Shown here piece after piece: positions 1 through 8,360 of a DNA stretch of 64,000 nt (the stretch's first letter is position 1; each line of letters opens with the position of its first letter). Location: assembly GCA_030657355.1 (NCBI GenBank), contig CP131056.1, positions 1,384,501 to 1,448,500 on the forward strand. Direction: 5' to 3'. The notes under the pieces are model-generated. The model worked only from the letters and a program-made list of their open reading frames with translations, did no database searches and was not told where the DNA came from. A program made the position numbers and the translations under genes. This DNA is from Radicibacter daui (GTDB lineage Bacteria > Pseudomonadota > Alphaproteobacteria > Radicibacterales > Radicibacteraceae).

Positions 1-500
1 TTCTGCACGGAAGGCTCCGGCACCTGCTCGTCCTGGTCACCCTGCACTACAAGGCCCGAGGACGGGCAGGGGGCAAGGAAGGTGAAGTCATAGGAATTGG
101 CGGGCGGGGCGATGGAGACGAAACCCGTGACTTCCGGGCGGCGCATCAAGAGCTGCATGCCGATCCACGCGCCGAAGGAGAAGCCGGCCACCCAGCAATA
201 GCGGGCGTTCGGGTTATAGGTCTGCATCCAGTCGAGCGCGGAAGCGGCATCGGAAAGCTCGCCTTCGCCCCGGTCGAACACGCCCTGGCTGCGGCCAACG
301 CCGCGGAAGTTGAAGCGCAGGACCGAGAAGCCCTGGCGCACGAAGCTGTTGAAGAGCGAGAACACCACCTTGTTGTTCATCGTCCCGCCCTGCTGGGGGT
401 TCGGATGCAGGATCAGCGCAATCGGGGCGCTCGGATCCTTGGAGTGGTGATAGCGGCCTTCGAGACGCCCCTCGGGGCCGTTGAAAATAACCTCAGGCAT
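1..500 (-). CDS. Alpha/beta hydrolase, partial (C-terminus outside window)
   Basis: The gene reads leftward from an ATG at 500 and runs off the left edge; 166 codons are visible. It is a small serine hydrolase of the alpha/beta fold, similar to the dienelactone-hydrolase-like COG2945 group. Visible are the HPNPQQGG oxyanion-loop stretch near residue 35, FNFRGVGRS near residue 65, and the nucleophile elbow GFSFG with Ser108. The catalytic Asp and His would lie at or beyond the window edge. There is no signal peptide, so it is probably cytoplasmic. Substrate is unknown. It diverges from cysE, with about 210 bases between them. Family assignment is secure; function is not. Confidence 0.85.
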   Translation of the reverse strand, partial: MPEVIFNGPEGRLEGRYHHSKDPSAPIALILHPNPQQGGTMNNKVVFSLFNSFVRQGFSVLRFNFRGVGRSQGVFDRGEGELSDAASALDWMQTYNPNARYCWVAGFSFGAWIGMQLLMRRPEVTGFVSIAPPANSYDFTFLAPCPSSGLVVQGDQDEQVPEPSVQ

Positions 501-712
501 TTGGCGTCCGGCTTTCGAAGCTAGTGTTGTCCCGGAAGACCCGCGCCCGGCCTCGGCAAAGCGGCCCGGCGTGAAGGCCGGTAAGGGTGCAGTACTTGAC
601 GCAGCCCCCATCAGCGCGCATCTACGAGCGAACGGACTTTTCCGAGGATCCGGGCCTGAAGGGGTCCGGAAGAATATCCTTGTCCGGTGCGTTATTGCAG
701 AGTGACACGCCC

Positions 713-1468
713 ATGTTCAAGCAGCTTCGTGAGGATATCGCCGGGATCATGGCCCGCGACCCGGCCGCACGGTCGGGGCTGGAAGTCATGCTGCTCTATC
801 CCGGTTTCCATGCCGTAGCCTTGCATCGGCTGGCACATTGGCTGTGGAAATATGAGTTCAAGCTGATGGGCCGTACCGTCTCGCAGTTCTCGCGCTGGCT
901 GACGGGCATCGAGATTCATCCGGGCGCCGTCATCGGCCGCCGCTTCGTTATCGACCATGGCATGGGCGTCGTTATCGGCGAGACCGCCGAGGTCGGCGAC
1001 GATGTCATGCTCTATCAGGGTGTGACGCTGGGCGGCACCTCGCTGGAGGCGGTCAAGCGCCATCCGACGGTGGAAGACGGCGTGATCGTTGGCGCCGGTG
1101 CCAAGGTGCTGGGCGCCATCACCATCGGCAAGGGTGCGCGCATCGGCGGCAATGCCGTCGTCGTCAAGGACGTGCCGGCGGGGGCTACCATGGTCGGCAT
1201 TCCCGCCCATGCCGTGGACCGCGACCGCCGCAAGGCCGCCGCGACTACCGCCGAATTTGTGCCCTATGGCACTCCGTGCGACGATACGCTCGATCCGGTG
1301 GACCGTGCCCTGTGCGGTCTCGGCGCCGAGATTGAGGCGCTGCGTCGCCGTGTGGCGGAGCTGGAAGGCCAGGCCGGGGCCCGCGAGGTCATCGACGTCG
1401 AGCTGCCGTGCCGGGCTGAGGAAATGCCGCGCAAGGTTGCCCACGAGCCGGCCAAGCGCGCCAGCTGA
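713..1468 (+). CDS. cysE: Serine O-acetyltransferase (short type)
   Basis: Transfers acetyl from acetyl-CoA to L-serine, giving O-acetylserine, the carbon acceptor for cysteine synthesis. The 251-residue protein has a short N-terminal helical region (about residues 1-65) and then a left-handed beta-helix of hexapeptide repeats (about 65-170), with the typical [12 protein letters not shown] and [10 protein letters not shown] stretches that carry active-site His and Asp residues. A coiled-coil tail ([14 protein letters not shown]) follows. The start at 713 was preferred to an upstream in-frame codon at 587 because family similarity begins at [10 protein letters not shown] weak promoter-like TTGACG lies at 596-601, but no good -10 follows. 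It sits directly upstream of two cysteine desulfurases, so the locus couples cysteine supply to sulfur mobilisation. Confidence 0.93.
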   Translation: MFKQLREDIAGIMARDPAARSGLEVMLLYPGFHAVALHRLAHWLWKYEFKLMGRTVSQFSRWLTGIEIHPGAVIGRRFVIDHGMGVVIGETAEVGDDVMLYQGVTLGGTSLEAVKRHPTVEDGVIVGAGAKVLGAITIGKGARIGGNAVVVKDVPAGATMVGIPAHAVDRDRRKAAATTAEFVPYGTPCDDTLDPVDRALCGLGAEIEALRRRVAELEGQAGAREVIDVELPCRAEEMPRKVAHEPAKRAS

Positions 1469-1473
1469 GGCGG

Positions 1474-2658
1474 GTGACCCGCTCGTTTCGCCTGCCTTCC
1501 TTAAAAGCCAAGAGGTCGGACCCGTTGAGCCGCCGCCTGACCTATCTCGACCACAACGCCACCAGCCCGCTGCGCCCCGAGGCGCGAGAGGCGATGCTGG
1601 CGGCAATGGATATCGTCGGCAATCCGTCCTCCGTGCATGGCGCCGGTCGGGCTGCCCGCCAGAAGGTGGAGACGGCGCGCGCCGCCGTGGCCGATCTGGT
1701 TGGCGCCGCGCCGGATGAGGTGATCTTCACCGGCGGCGCGACCGAGGCCAACAACATCGCCCTGCGCGGGCTTGGCGTGGAGCGGGTGCTGGTTTCAGCC
1801 ATCGAGCATGACAGCGTGCTGGCCGCCGTGCCGGAGGCCACGCGCATTCCCGTTGACGGGGCAGGTGTTGTCGATCTCGCGGCGCTGGCGGCCTTACTGG
1901 CGGCCGGGCCAGCCAACACGCTCGTCTCCGTCATGCTGGCCAATAACGAGACCGGCGTGATCCAGCCGATGGGCGAGATCGCGAAGCTCTGCGTGCGCCA
2001 TGGCGCACTGCTTCACTGCGATGCCGTACAGGCCGCCGGCAAGCTGCCGCTGCGCAAGGCGGTGCTGGGGGCCGATCTGCTCAGCCTTTCCGCCCACAAG
2101 TTCGGTGGGCCGCAAGGGGTGGGTGCGCTCGTCGTGCCGGCAGCCTTGCCGGTAACCCCGCTTGCCTTCGGCGGCGGGCAGGAACGGCGCCGCCGCCCGG
2201 GCACGGAAAATGTGCCGGCCATCGTCGGTTTCGGCGCGGCGGCCCGCCTGGCGGCGGAGGGGCTTGAGGATTATGCCCTCCGGCTCGCGGCGTTGCGTGA
2301 TGAGGCGGAAGTCCGCCTGAGGGAACTGGCGCCGGACGCCGTGGTATTCGCGGCCGGGGCCGCACGTGCACCGGGCACGCTCTCCATCGCCATGCCGGGT
2401 GTGGACAGCCAGACCCAGTTGATGGCGCTCGATCTGGCTGGCGTTTGCGTCTCCGCCGGTTCGGCCTGTTCGTCCGGCAAGGTCACGGCCAGCCATGTGC
2501 TGATGGCGATGGGCATGCCGGTCGAAGTCGCTGGTTCCGCCATCCGTATCTCCTTCGGCTGGAACAGCACAAACGAGGATGTCGAGGCGCTGGTGGCGGC
2601 CTGGGGGGCGCTTTATCGCCGTCGCAGCCCGGCGGCGCAGCTGGGGGCCGCTTCTTGA
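1474..2658 (+). CDS. Cysteine desulfurase, NifS/IscS-like (first of tandem pair)
   Basis: PLP enzyme that takes sulfur from L-cysteine as a persulfide and releases alanine. Visible are the N-terminal YLDHNATSPLRP, FTGGATEANN, the PLP lysine in SLSAHKFGGPQG and the catalytic-cysteine loop SAGSACSSGK. The longest reading frame starts at GTG 1474, six bases after the cysE stop. A TTG at 1525 has an AAGAGG ribosome-binding site at 1510-1515 and puts YLDHNAT at the usual distance from the N-terminus (377 aa), so 1525 may be the real start. The stop overlaps the start of the next desulfurase. Its active loop differs from that of the second copy, so the two are paralogs with probably different sulfur acceptors rather than a recent duplication. 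Confidence 0.9.
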   Translation: MTRSFRLPSLKAKRSDPLSRRLTYLDHNATSPLRPEAREAMLAAMDIVGNPSSVHGAGRAARQKVETARAAVADLVGAAPDEVIFTGGATEANNIALRGLGVERVLVSAIEHDSVLAAVPEATRIPVDGAGVVDLAALAALLAAGPANTLVSVMLANNETGVIQPMGEIAKLCVRHGALLHCDAVQAAGKLPLRKAVLGADLLSLSAHKFGGPQGVGALVVPAALPVTPLAFGGGQERRRRPGTENVPAIVGFGAAARLAAEGLEDYALRLAALRDEAEVRLRELAPDAVVFAAGAARAPGTLSIAMPGVDSQTQLMALDLAGVCVSAGSACSSGKVTASHVLMAMGMPVEVAGSAIRISFGWNSTNEDVEALVAAWGALYRRRSPAAQLGAAS

Positions 2659-3803
2659 TCTATCTCGACAATCAGGCGACTACCCCCACCGATCCGCGCG
2701 TGGTCGAGGCCATGCTGCCTTTTTTCACCACCCGTTTTGCCAACCCGCATTCCCCCCATGCCATGGGCCGGGATGTCGAGGAGGCAGTGGAGGCAGCGCG
2801 CGGCCAGATCGCGGCGCTCATTGGCGCGGAGCCGCGGGAGATCGTCTTTACCTCCGGTGCCACGGAATCCAACAACCTCGCCATCGCCGGTGCGGCCCGC
2901 TTTCGCCGTGACATTGCGGGGCAGGACCGCACCCGCATCGTAACCCTCGCCACCGAGCATAAATGCGTGCTGGAGAGCGTCGCGGCGCTCGCCCGCGAAG
3001 GGTTCGAGCCGGTGGTGCTGCCGGTGAAGGCGGACGGGCTGGTCGATCTGGAACGGCTCGCGGCAGTGGTGGATGATCGCACCGCCCTTGTCAGCATCAT
3101 GGCTGCCAATAACGAGATCGGCGTGCTGCAGCCGCTGGCCGAAATCGCGGCGATAGCCCATGCGGCGGGTGCGCTCTTCCATACCGATGCGGCGCAGGCG
3201 GCCGGCAAGATTCCGCTCGATGTGCGGGCGCAGGGCATCGATCTCATGAGCCTTTCCGCTCACAAGCTTTATGGGCCGATGGGGGTGGGCGCGCTTTTCG
3301 TGCGCTATCGCCCGCGGGTGCGGCTGGTGGCGCAGATGCAGGGCGGCGGGCAGGAGCGGGGCCTGCGCTCAGGTACTTTACCGGCGCCGTTGTTGGTCGG
3401 GTTCGGCCTCGCCACGGAGCTGGCGGCCAAGGAAATGGCGGCGGAAAGCGCGCGTCTTCTGGAACTGCGCCAGCGCCTCCTCGATGCTCTCAGGGCGCAG
3501 CTTCAGGAAGTGCGGGTCAACGCGGCGCTGGAGCCGCGGCTGCCCGGAAACCTCAATCTCTGCCTGCCGGGCATCGATGCCGAGGCGCTGATGGCCGCCC
3601 TGCCGGAGCTTTGCCTTTCGACCGGTTCGGCCTGTAGCTCTGCAGCGGTGGAGCCTTCCTACGTGCTTCAGGCGCTGGGGCTGGCGGAGGTGGAGGCACG
3701 GGCGAGTTTCCGGGTCGGCCTCGGCCGCTTTACCACCGCGGCGGAAATAGATGCGGCGGCGGCGATGATCGCTGCGGCGGCACGGGGCTTGCGCTCACCG
3801 TAA
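2655..3803 (+). CDS. iscS: Cysteine desulfurase IscS-like (second of tandem pair)
   Basis: PLP-dependent sulfur donor for Fe-S cluster assembly and tRNA thiolation, 382 residues. Features are MIYLDNQATTPTDPRV at the N-terminus, FTSGATESNNLAI, the PLP lysine in LSAHKLYGPMG, GGGQERGLRSGT, and the mobile active-site loop STGSACSSAAVEPSYVL, which is the IscS type. The start is a TTG at 2655 overlapping the TGA of the upstream desulfurase (TTGA), which indicates coupled translation. Longer starts in the same frame run antiparallel to family similarity and are not credible. The ferredoxin gene follows 70 bases downstream. No iscU, iscA, hscA or hscB is visible here, so the scaffold must be elsewhere. 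Confidence 0.93.
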   Translation: MIYLDNQATTPTDPRVVEAMLPFFTTRFANPHSPHAMGRDVEEAVEAARGQIAALIGAEPREIVFTSGATESNNLAIAGAARFRRDIAGQDRTRIVTLATEHKCVLESVAALAREGFEPVVLPVKADGLVDLERLAAVVDDRTALVSIMAANNEIGVLQPLAEIAAIAHAAGALFHTDAAQAAGKIPLDVRAQGIDLMSLSAHKLYGPMGVGALFVRYRPRVRLVAQMQGGGQERGLRSGTLPAPLLVGFGLATELAAKEMAAESARLLELRQRLLDALRAQLQEVRVNAALEPRLPGNLNLCLPGIDAEALMAALPELCLSTGSACSSAAVEPSYVLQALGLAEVEARASFRVGLGRFTTAAEIDAAAAMIAAAARGLRSP

Positions 3804-3873
3804 GGCCCGCGCTAGCAATGCGCCTTCTCCCTTGAGCCTTCTGGCTCACCCTTGCCGGCCAAAGGCCTTTTCC

Positions 3874-4200
3874 ATGCTGCGCCTCACCATCCTCAAGCCA
3901 GACGGCCAGCCCGTGATCTGCTCGGTGGAGCAGGGCACCACAGTGCTGGAAGCGGCCCATGAAAATGGCCTTGAGCGTTATCTGGAAGGCACCTGCGGCC
4001 AGTGCATGGCGTGCGCGACCTGCCATGTGCATGTGGCCGAGGACTGGTATGACCGCCTGCCCGAGCCGAGCGAGGAGGAAGAAGAGATGCTCGATCTCGC
4101 TTTCTTCGTCGGGGCAACCTCGCGCCTCGGCTGTCAGATCGTAATGTCGCCCGCACTCGATGGCCTTGTGGTCCAGGTGCCGCCGGGCAAGGGGGATTGA
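3874..4200 (+). CDS. Adrenodoxin-type [2Fe-2S] ferredoxin
   Basis: Small electron carrier of 108 residues, likely supplying electrons for Fe-S cluster assembly given its position just after two cysteine desulfurases. The cluster motif is C-x5-C-x2-C inside GTCGQCMACATCHVHV, with the fourth ligand in RLGCQI. The acidic helix SEEEEEMLD is typical of the ISC/adrenodoxin class. An extra cysteine (GQC) lies inside the cluster loop, where most family members have a non-cysteine residue. The ATG at 3874 was chosen over an in-frame TTG at 3832 because family similarity starts at MLRLTI. Confidence 0.92.
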   Translation: MLRLTILKPDGQPVICSVEQGTTVLEAAHENGLERYLEGTCGQCMACATCHVHVAEDWYDRLPEPSEEEEEMLDLAFFVGATSRLGCQIVMSPALDGLVVQVPPGKGD

Positions 4201-4208
4201 GGGCGTAA

Positions 4209-5129
4209 ATGGACGACAACAGCTTTCTGGTAACGCTGCCGGTTTTCGGGCTGCTGGTGCTGGGTGTCCTGCTGCGCCGGACGAATTTTCTTAACGAGAA
4301 TTTCTGGCAGCAGACCGAAAAGCTCAATTACCACGTGCTTTTCCCGGTCATGCTGGTGCTCTCCATGGCCAGGGCCGACCTCAGCGGCGTGCGCTTCGGC
4401 GGCATGGCGATCTCGATTTATGGCGCGCTTGCCATCATGACCGGCATCGTCATTTTCCTGCAGCGGGTAATGCGCTTCAGCGGGCCGGAACTGGCCTCGA
4501 TGATTCAGGGCGTCATCCGGCAGAACGCCTTCATCGGCCTTGCCGTGCTGGCGCAGACGCAAGGGGCCGAAGGCGTGGCTGCCGGCGGCGTTGCCATGGG
4601 CCTCATCACCCCCTTCGCCAATATCGTCAGCGTCGCGGCGCTGGTGCGCTGGGGCGGGGCCACCAGCGGCTCCCTGTGGCGCACGCTCTGGCTGCTGATT
4701 TCCAATCCCTTCATCATCGCCATCGTCATCGGTTTCGGCCTCAACCTGGCCGGCATCCATCTTCCAGGACCGCTGGCGTCCGGCATGGGCTTTCTTGCCG
4801 ATGCCGCGCTGCCCATCGGTCTTCTGTGCGCTGGCGCCGCCGTTACCTTCGATGTCGATGCCAAGGAAGCGAGCCTTGCTTTTCTCACCACCGGCCTGCG
4901 GCTGCTGGGTGTGCCCGCCATTACCTACATCCTGTGCGTGATCACCGGCGTGGACGGCGTCTCGCGCATGGCCGCCGTGATTTTCAATTCCTTGCCCACC
5001 GCCGTTGCCGGCTACATCCTGACCCGAAAACTGGGCGGCGATGCACGGCTCATCGCCACCATCATTGCCGTGCAGCTGCCGGCTGCGATGCTGACCTTGC
5101 CGCTGGTGGTGTGGTTTCTCTCCATCTAG
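4209..5129 (+). CDS. AEC (auxin efflux carrier) family permease
   Basis: Integral membrane transporter of 306 residues with about ten hydrophobic segments split into two halves by a short polar stretch. That is the organisation of the AEC/bile-acid-transporter superfamily. Bacterial AEC members move organic acids such as malate or malonate, but the substrate cannot be read from the sequence. Conserved-looking parts include the N-terminal LPVFGLLVLGVLLRR helix and the C-terminal NSLPTAVAGYILTRKLGGD, typical of the family. It starts nine bases after the ferredoxin stop and may be co-transcribed with it, without an obvious functional link. Confidence 0.85.
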   Translation: MDDNSFLVTLPVFGLLVLGVLLRRTNFLNENFWQQTEKLNYHVLFPVMLVLSMARADLSGVRFGGMAISIYGALAIMTGIVIFLQRVMRFSGPELASMIQGVIRQNAFIGLAVLAQTQGAEGVAAGGVAMGLITPFANIVSVAALVRWGGATSGSLWRTLWLLISNPFIIAIVIGFGLNLAGIHLPGPLASGMGFLADAALPIGLLCAGAAVTFDVDAKEASLAFLTTGLRLLGVPAITYILCVITGVDGVSRMAAVIFNSLPTAVAGYILTRKLGGDARLIATIIAVQLPAAMLTLPLVVWFLSI

Positions 5130-5188
5130 GGCCGGCGCCCCGACCTTTGCCGTGCCCGACCAGAGCTTTGCCTGAGGCTCCCTGACCG

Positions 5189-6862
5189 ATGACCGATACG
5201 CTTGCCATCGCCCTCGCCCAGATCAACCCGACCATGGGTGCCCTTGCCGGAAATGCCGCGCTCATCCTTGCCAGCCGCGCCGAAGCGGCAAAGGGCGGGG
5301 CGGATGTGGTGCTCTTTCCGGAACTGAGCGTCACCGGGTACCCGCCGGAGGATCTGGTGCTGAAGCCTTTCTTCATCGACCGGGTTATGGATCAGGTCCG
5401 CGAGCTGGCGGCCGCGACGGCTGATGGCGGTCCTGCCATCATCGTCGGCGCACCGTGGCGGGTTGAAGAGGGCAGCAACAAGGGCAAGATAGAGAATTCC
5501 GCCCTCGTGCTCGATGGTGGCGAGATCGTTGCCCGCGTCGGCAAGGTGCATCTGCCCAACTATCACGTTTTTGACGAGATGCGCGTCTTCGCGCCTGCCG
5601 CTCTCAGCGGCCCGGTGATGGTACGCGGCGTGCGCCTCGGCCTGATGGTCTGCGAGGACATGTGGTTCGAGGATGTAGCCGAATGCCTGGAAGAGAGCGG
5701 CGCCGAAATCCTCGTGGTGCCCAACGGCAGCCCGTGGGAGCGCGGCAAGGACAACCAGCGCCTTGCCCATGCCGCGGCCCGCGTCAGCGAAACCGGCCTG
5801 CCGATCATCTATCTGAATCAGCTTGGCGGGCAGGATGAGCTGGTGTTCGACGGTTCTTCCTTCGTGCTGAACCCCGATCACAAGCCGGCCGTCTGGCTGC
5901 CGGCCTGGCAGCCGCGCATCGAGGTGACGCGCTGGAGCCGGCAGGAGCGGGGCTGGCACTGCGAGGCCAAGCCGGCCGAGCGTGCGCCGGAAGATACCGG
6001 CGACCTTTATCAGGCCATGGTGCTGGCCTTGCGTGACTATGTGGAGAAGAACCGCTTCCCCGGCGTGCTCATCGGCATGTCGGGCGGCATCGACAGCGCG
6101 CTCTCGGCCGCCATCGCGGTCGATGCGCTGGGGCCGGAGAAGGTCATCACCGTGATGATGCCGTCGCCCTATACCAGCCAGGACAGCCTGGACGATGCTG
6201 CCGAGTGCTCGGGTTATCTGGGCGCGACGCTGCATTCCGTCGCCATCGAGCCGGCGATGCAGGCCTTTGGCGCCATGCTGGCACCGGTATTGGGCGAGGC
6301 CAATGACATCACGGCGCAGAATGTCCAGTCGCGCGCCCGTGGCCTGACGCTGATGGCGCTTTCCAACCAGTTCGGCCACATGGTGCTGACCACCGGCAAC
6401 AAGTCCGAGATGGCTGTAGGCTATGCCACGCTCTATGGCGACATGTGCGGCGGCTTCAACGCGCTGAAGGACCTCTACAAGATGCAGGTCTATGCCTGTT
6501 CGCACTGGCGCAACCAGAACCATCTGCCGGGCTTCAAGGGCCCTGCCGGCCGTGTGATCCCCGAGCGCATCATCACCAAGGCGCCTTCGGCCGAACTGAA
6601 GCCCGGCCAGAAGGACCAGGACAGCCTGCCGCCTTATGAGGTGCTGGACGATATCCTGGAATGCCTGGTCGAGAATGAGATGGCCGTCAGCGAGATCATT
6701 GCCCGTGGCCACGACAAGGAAACGGTCAACAAGGTCTGGCGCCTGCTCGACCGCGCCGAATACAAGCGCCGCCAGTCCCCGCCCGGGGTCAAGCTCACCG
6801 CTCGCGCCTTCGGCAAGGAGCGGCGCTACCCGATCACCAACGGCTTCACCAGCCTGCTCTGA
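5189..6862 (+). CDS. nadE: Glutamine-dependent NAD+ synthetase
   Basis: Last step of NAD+ synthesis: amidation of nicotinate adenine dinucleotide using glutamine and ATP. The 557-residue protein has an N-terminal nitrilase-type glutaminase domain (about 1-265) with the catalytic Glu in FPELSVTGYPPEDL, Lys in GKVHLPNYHVFDE and Cys in LMVCEDMWFE. The C-terminal ATP-pyrophosphatase domain has the P-loop GMSGGIDSALS near residue 295 and TTGNKSEMAVGYATLYGD. Domain order and length match the long bacterial NadE. It stands 59 bases after the AEC permease and 59 before gltX. Confidence 0.96.
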   Translation: MTDTLAIALAQINPTMGALAGNAALILASRAEAAKGGADVVLFPELSVTGYPPEDLVLKPFFIDRVMDQVRELAAATADGGPAIIVGAPWRVEEGSNKGKIENSALVLDGGEIVARVGKVHLPNYHVFDEMRVFAPAALSGPVMVRGVRLGLMVCEDMWFEDVAECLEESGAEILVVPNGSPWERGKDNQRLAHAAARVSETGLPIIYLNQLGGQDELVFDGSSFVLNPDHKPAVWLPAWQPRIEVTRWSRQERGWHCEAKPAERAPEDTGDLYQAMVLALRDYVEKNRFPGVLIGMSGGIDSALSAAIAVDALGPEKVITVMMPSPYTSQDSLDDAAECSGYLGATLHSVAIEPAMQAFGAMLAPVLGEANDITAQNVQSRARGLTLMALSNQFGHMVLTTGNKSEMAVGYATLYGDMCGGFNALKDLYKMQVYACSHWRNQNHLPGFKGPAGRVIPERIITKAPSAELKPGQKDQDSLPPYEVLDDILECLVENEMAVSEIIARGHDKETVNKVWRLLDRAEYKRRQSPPGVKLTARAFGKERRYPITNGFTSLL

Positions 6863-6921
6863 GGGCGGGACAAGGCGTGACGCCTTGCTTCCTGCCCGGA
6901 CGATGGCCTATCTGATCGCCC

Positions 6922-8268
6922 ATGACTGACCAGCCTTCGCCTCTCGTCCGTTTCGCCCCGTCGCCGACCGGCCTTCTGCATGTCGGCAATGTGCGCGCCG
7001 CGCTCATCAACTGGCTGTTCGCCCGCCGGTCTGGCGGGCGCTTCATGCTGCGCATCGACGATACCGACACGGTGCGCTCGAAGCCGGAATATGAGCAGGC
7101 GATCCGGCGCGATCTTCGCTGGCTCGGGCTCGATTGGGATCTGGAAGCCCGCCAGTCTGACCGTATGGCGTTTTATGAAGCCGCGCGGGACAAGCTGATC
7201 GCGGCCGGCCGGCTCTATCCCTGCTATGAAACGCCCGAAGAGCTGGAGCTGAAGCGCAAGGCGCGGCTTTCCGCCGGCATGCCCCCGATCTATGATCGTG
7301 CAGCGCTGAAGCTGACGCAGGCGGATCGCGCGAAGCTGGAGGCTGAAGGTCGCACCCCGCACTGGCGCTTCCTGCTGACCCATGAGGATGTGGCCTTTAC
7401 CGACCATATCCGGGGCGAGACGCGGCTTCATGGCGGTGACTATTCCGACCCGGTGCTGATCCGCGCTGACGGGCTTTTCCTCTACACGCTCTGCTCGGTG
7501 GTGGACGATATCGACTTCGCCGTCACTCATGTGATCCGGGGCGAGGATCATGTCGCGAACACAGCGGTGCAGATCCAGCTCTTCCACGCCCTTGGCGCCG
7601 TGGAGCCGGGTTTTGCGCATTATCCGCTGCTCTCCGATCTTTCCGGTGACAAGCTTTCCAAGCGCAGCGGCAGCCTGTCTGTGGAAGAACTGCGGGACGA
7701 GCTGGGCGTGGAGCCGATGGCGATTGCCTCGCTGCTCGCCAAGATCGGCACGTCGGATGCCATCGAGCCGCGCCTGACGCTGGCCGAGCTCGCAGCCGAA
7801 CTGGATTTCTCCCATTTCTCCCGCGGTGCGCCGAAGTTCGACCCCGCGGAGCTGGAGCGGCTCAATGCCCGCATCCTGCACGAAACCCCGTACGAAGCCG
7901 TACGGGAGCGGCTCAAGCCTTATGGCGAGGCGAACGAAGCCTTCTGGCTTGCCGTGCGACCGAACCTTGTCCGCTTTGCCGACGTTGCTGCCTGGGCCGC
8001 CGTGGCGCACGGGCCGGTAACCCCGCTGATCGACGAGCCGGACTTCATAACCGAGGCCGCCGGGCTGTTGCCGCCAGAGCCCTGGGACGCCACCAGCTGG
8101 AAAAGCTGGACGGGGGCAGTTTCCGCCGCCACCGGCCGCAAGGGCAAGCAGCTCTTCCTGCCGCTGCGCCGGGCACTGACGGGCCTCGACCACGGGCCGG
8201 AGCTTGCGGTGCTGCTGCCGCTCATCGGCAGGGAACGGGTGCTGGAGCGCCTCGGCTGTAGCGCCTGA
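6922..8268 (+). CDS. gltX: Glutamate--tRNA ligase
   Basis: Class I aminoacyl-tRNA synthetase charging tRNA-Glu, 448 residues. The HIGH signature is LLHVGNVR near residue 17 and the KMSKS loop is KLSKRSGS near residue 243. [18 protein letters not shown] is the usual glutamate-binding segment. Many alphaproteobacteria carry two GluRS paralogs, one able to mischarge tRNA-Gln for later amidation. This could be either, and I cannot decide from this sequence alone. The C-terminal anticodon-binding part is complete. It lies between nadE and cysS on the same strand. Confidence 0.95.
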   Translation: MTDQPSPLVRFAPSPTGLLHVGNVRAALINWLFARRSGGRFMLRIDDTDTVRSKPEYEQAIRRDLRWLGLDWDLEARQSDRMAFYEAARDKLIAAGRLYPCYETPEELELKRKARLSAGMPPIYDRAALKLTQADRAKLEAEGRTPHWRFLLTHEDVAFTDHIRGETRLHGGDYSDPVLIRADGLFLYTLCSVVDDIDFAVTHVIRGEDHVANTAVQIQLFHALGAVEPGFAHYPLLSDLSGDKLSKRSGSLSVEELRDELGVEPMAIASLLAKIGTSDAIEPRLTLAELAAELDFSHFSRGAPKFDPAELERLNARILHETPYEAVRERLKPYGEANEAFWLAVRPNLVRFADVAAWAAVAHGPVTPLIDEPDFITEAAGLLPPEPWDATSWKSWTGAVSAATGRKGKQLFLPLRRALTGLDHGPELAVLLPLIGRERVLERLGCSA

Positions 8269-8360
8269 AGGGTTTTCCGGGCTAGTCTCGCCCTCCCGGA
8301 TTTTTCCGATAAAACAAGAAACAATCTCCGACCCGTCCCCCGACCCGCCAAGGCCGACCG

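Noticed and set aside
596-624. Promoter for cysE (TTGACG, 17 bases, CATCTA)
   Set aside because: The -35 is good but the -10 matches the consensus poorly, so it was not listed as a feature.
5126-6712. Long leftward reading frame (about 528 codons) opposite nadE
   Set aside because: Antisense shadow of a certain gene in GC-rich DNA; its translation is rich in His/Arg/Gly with no family resemblance.
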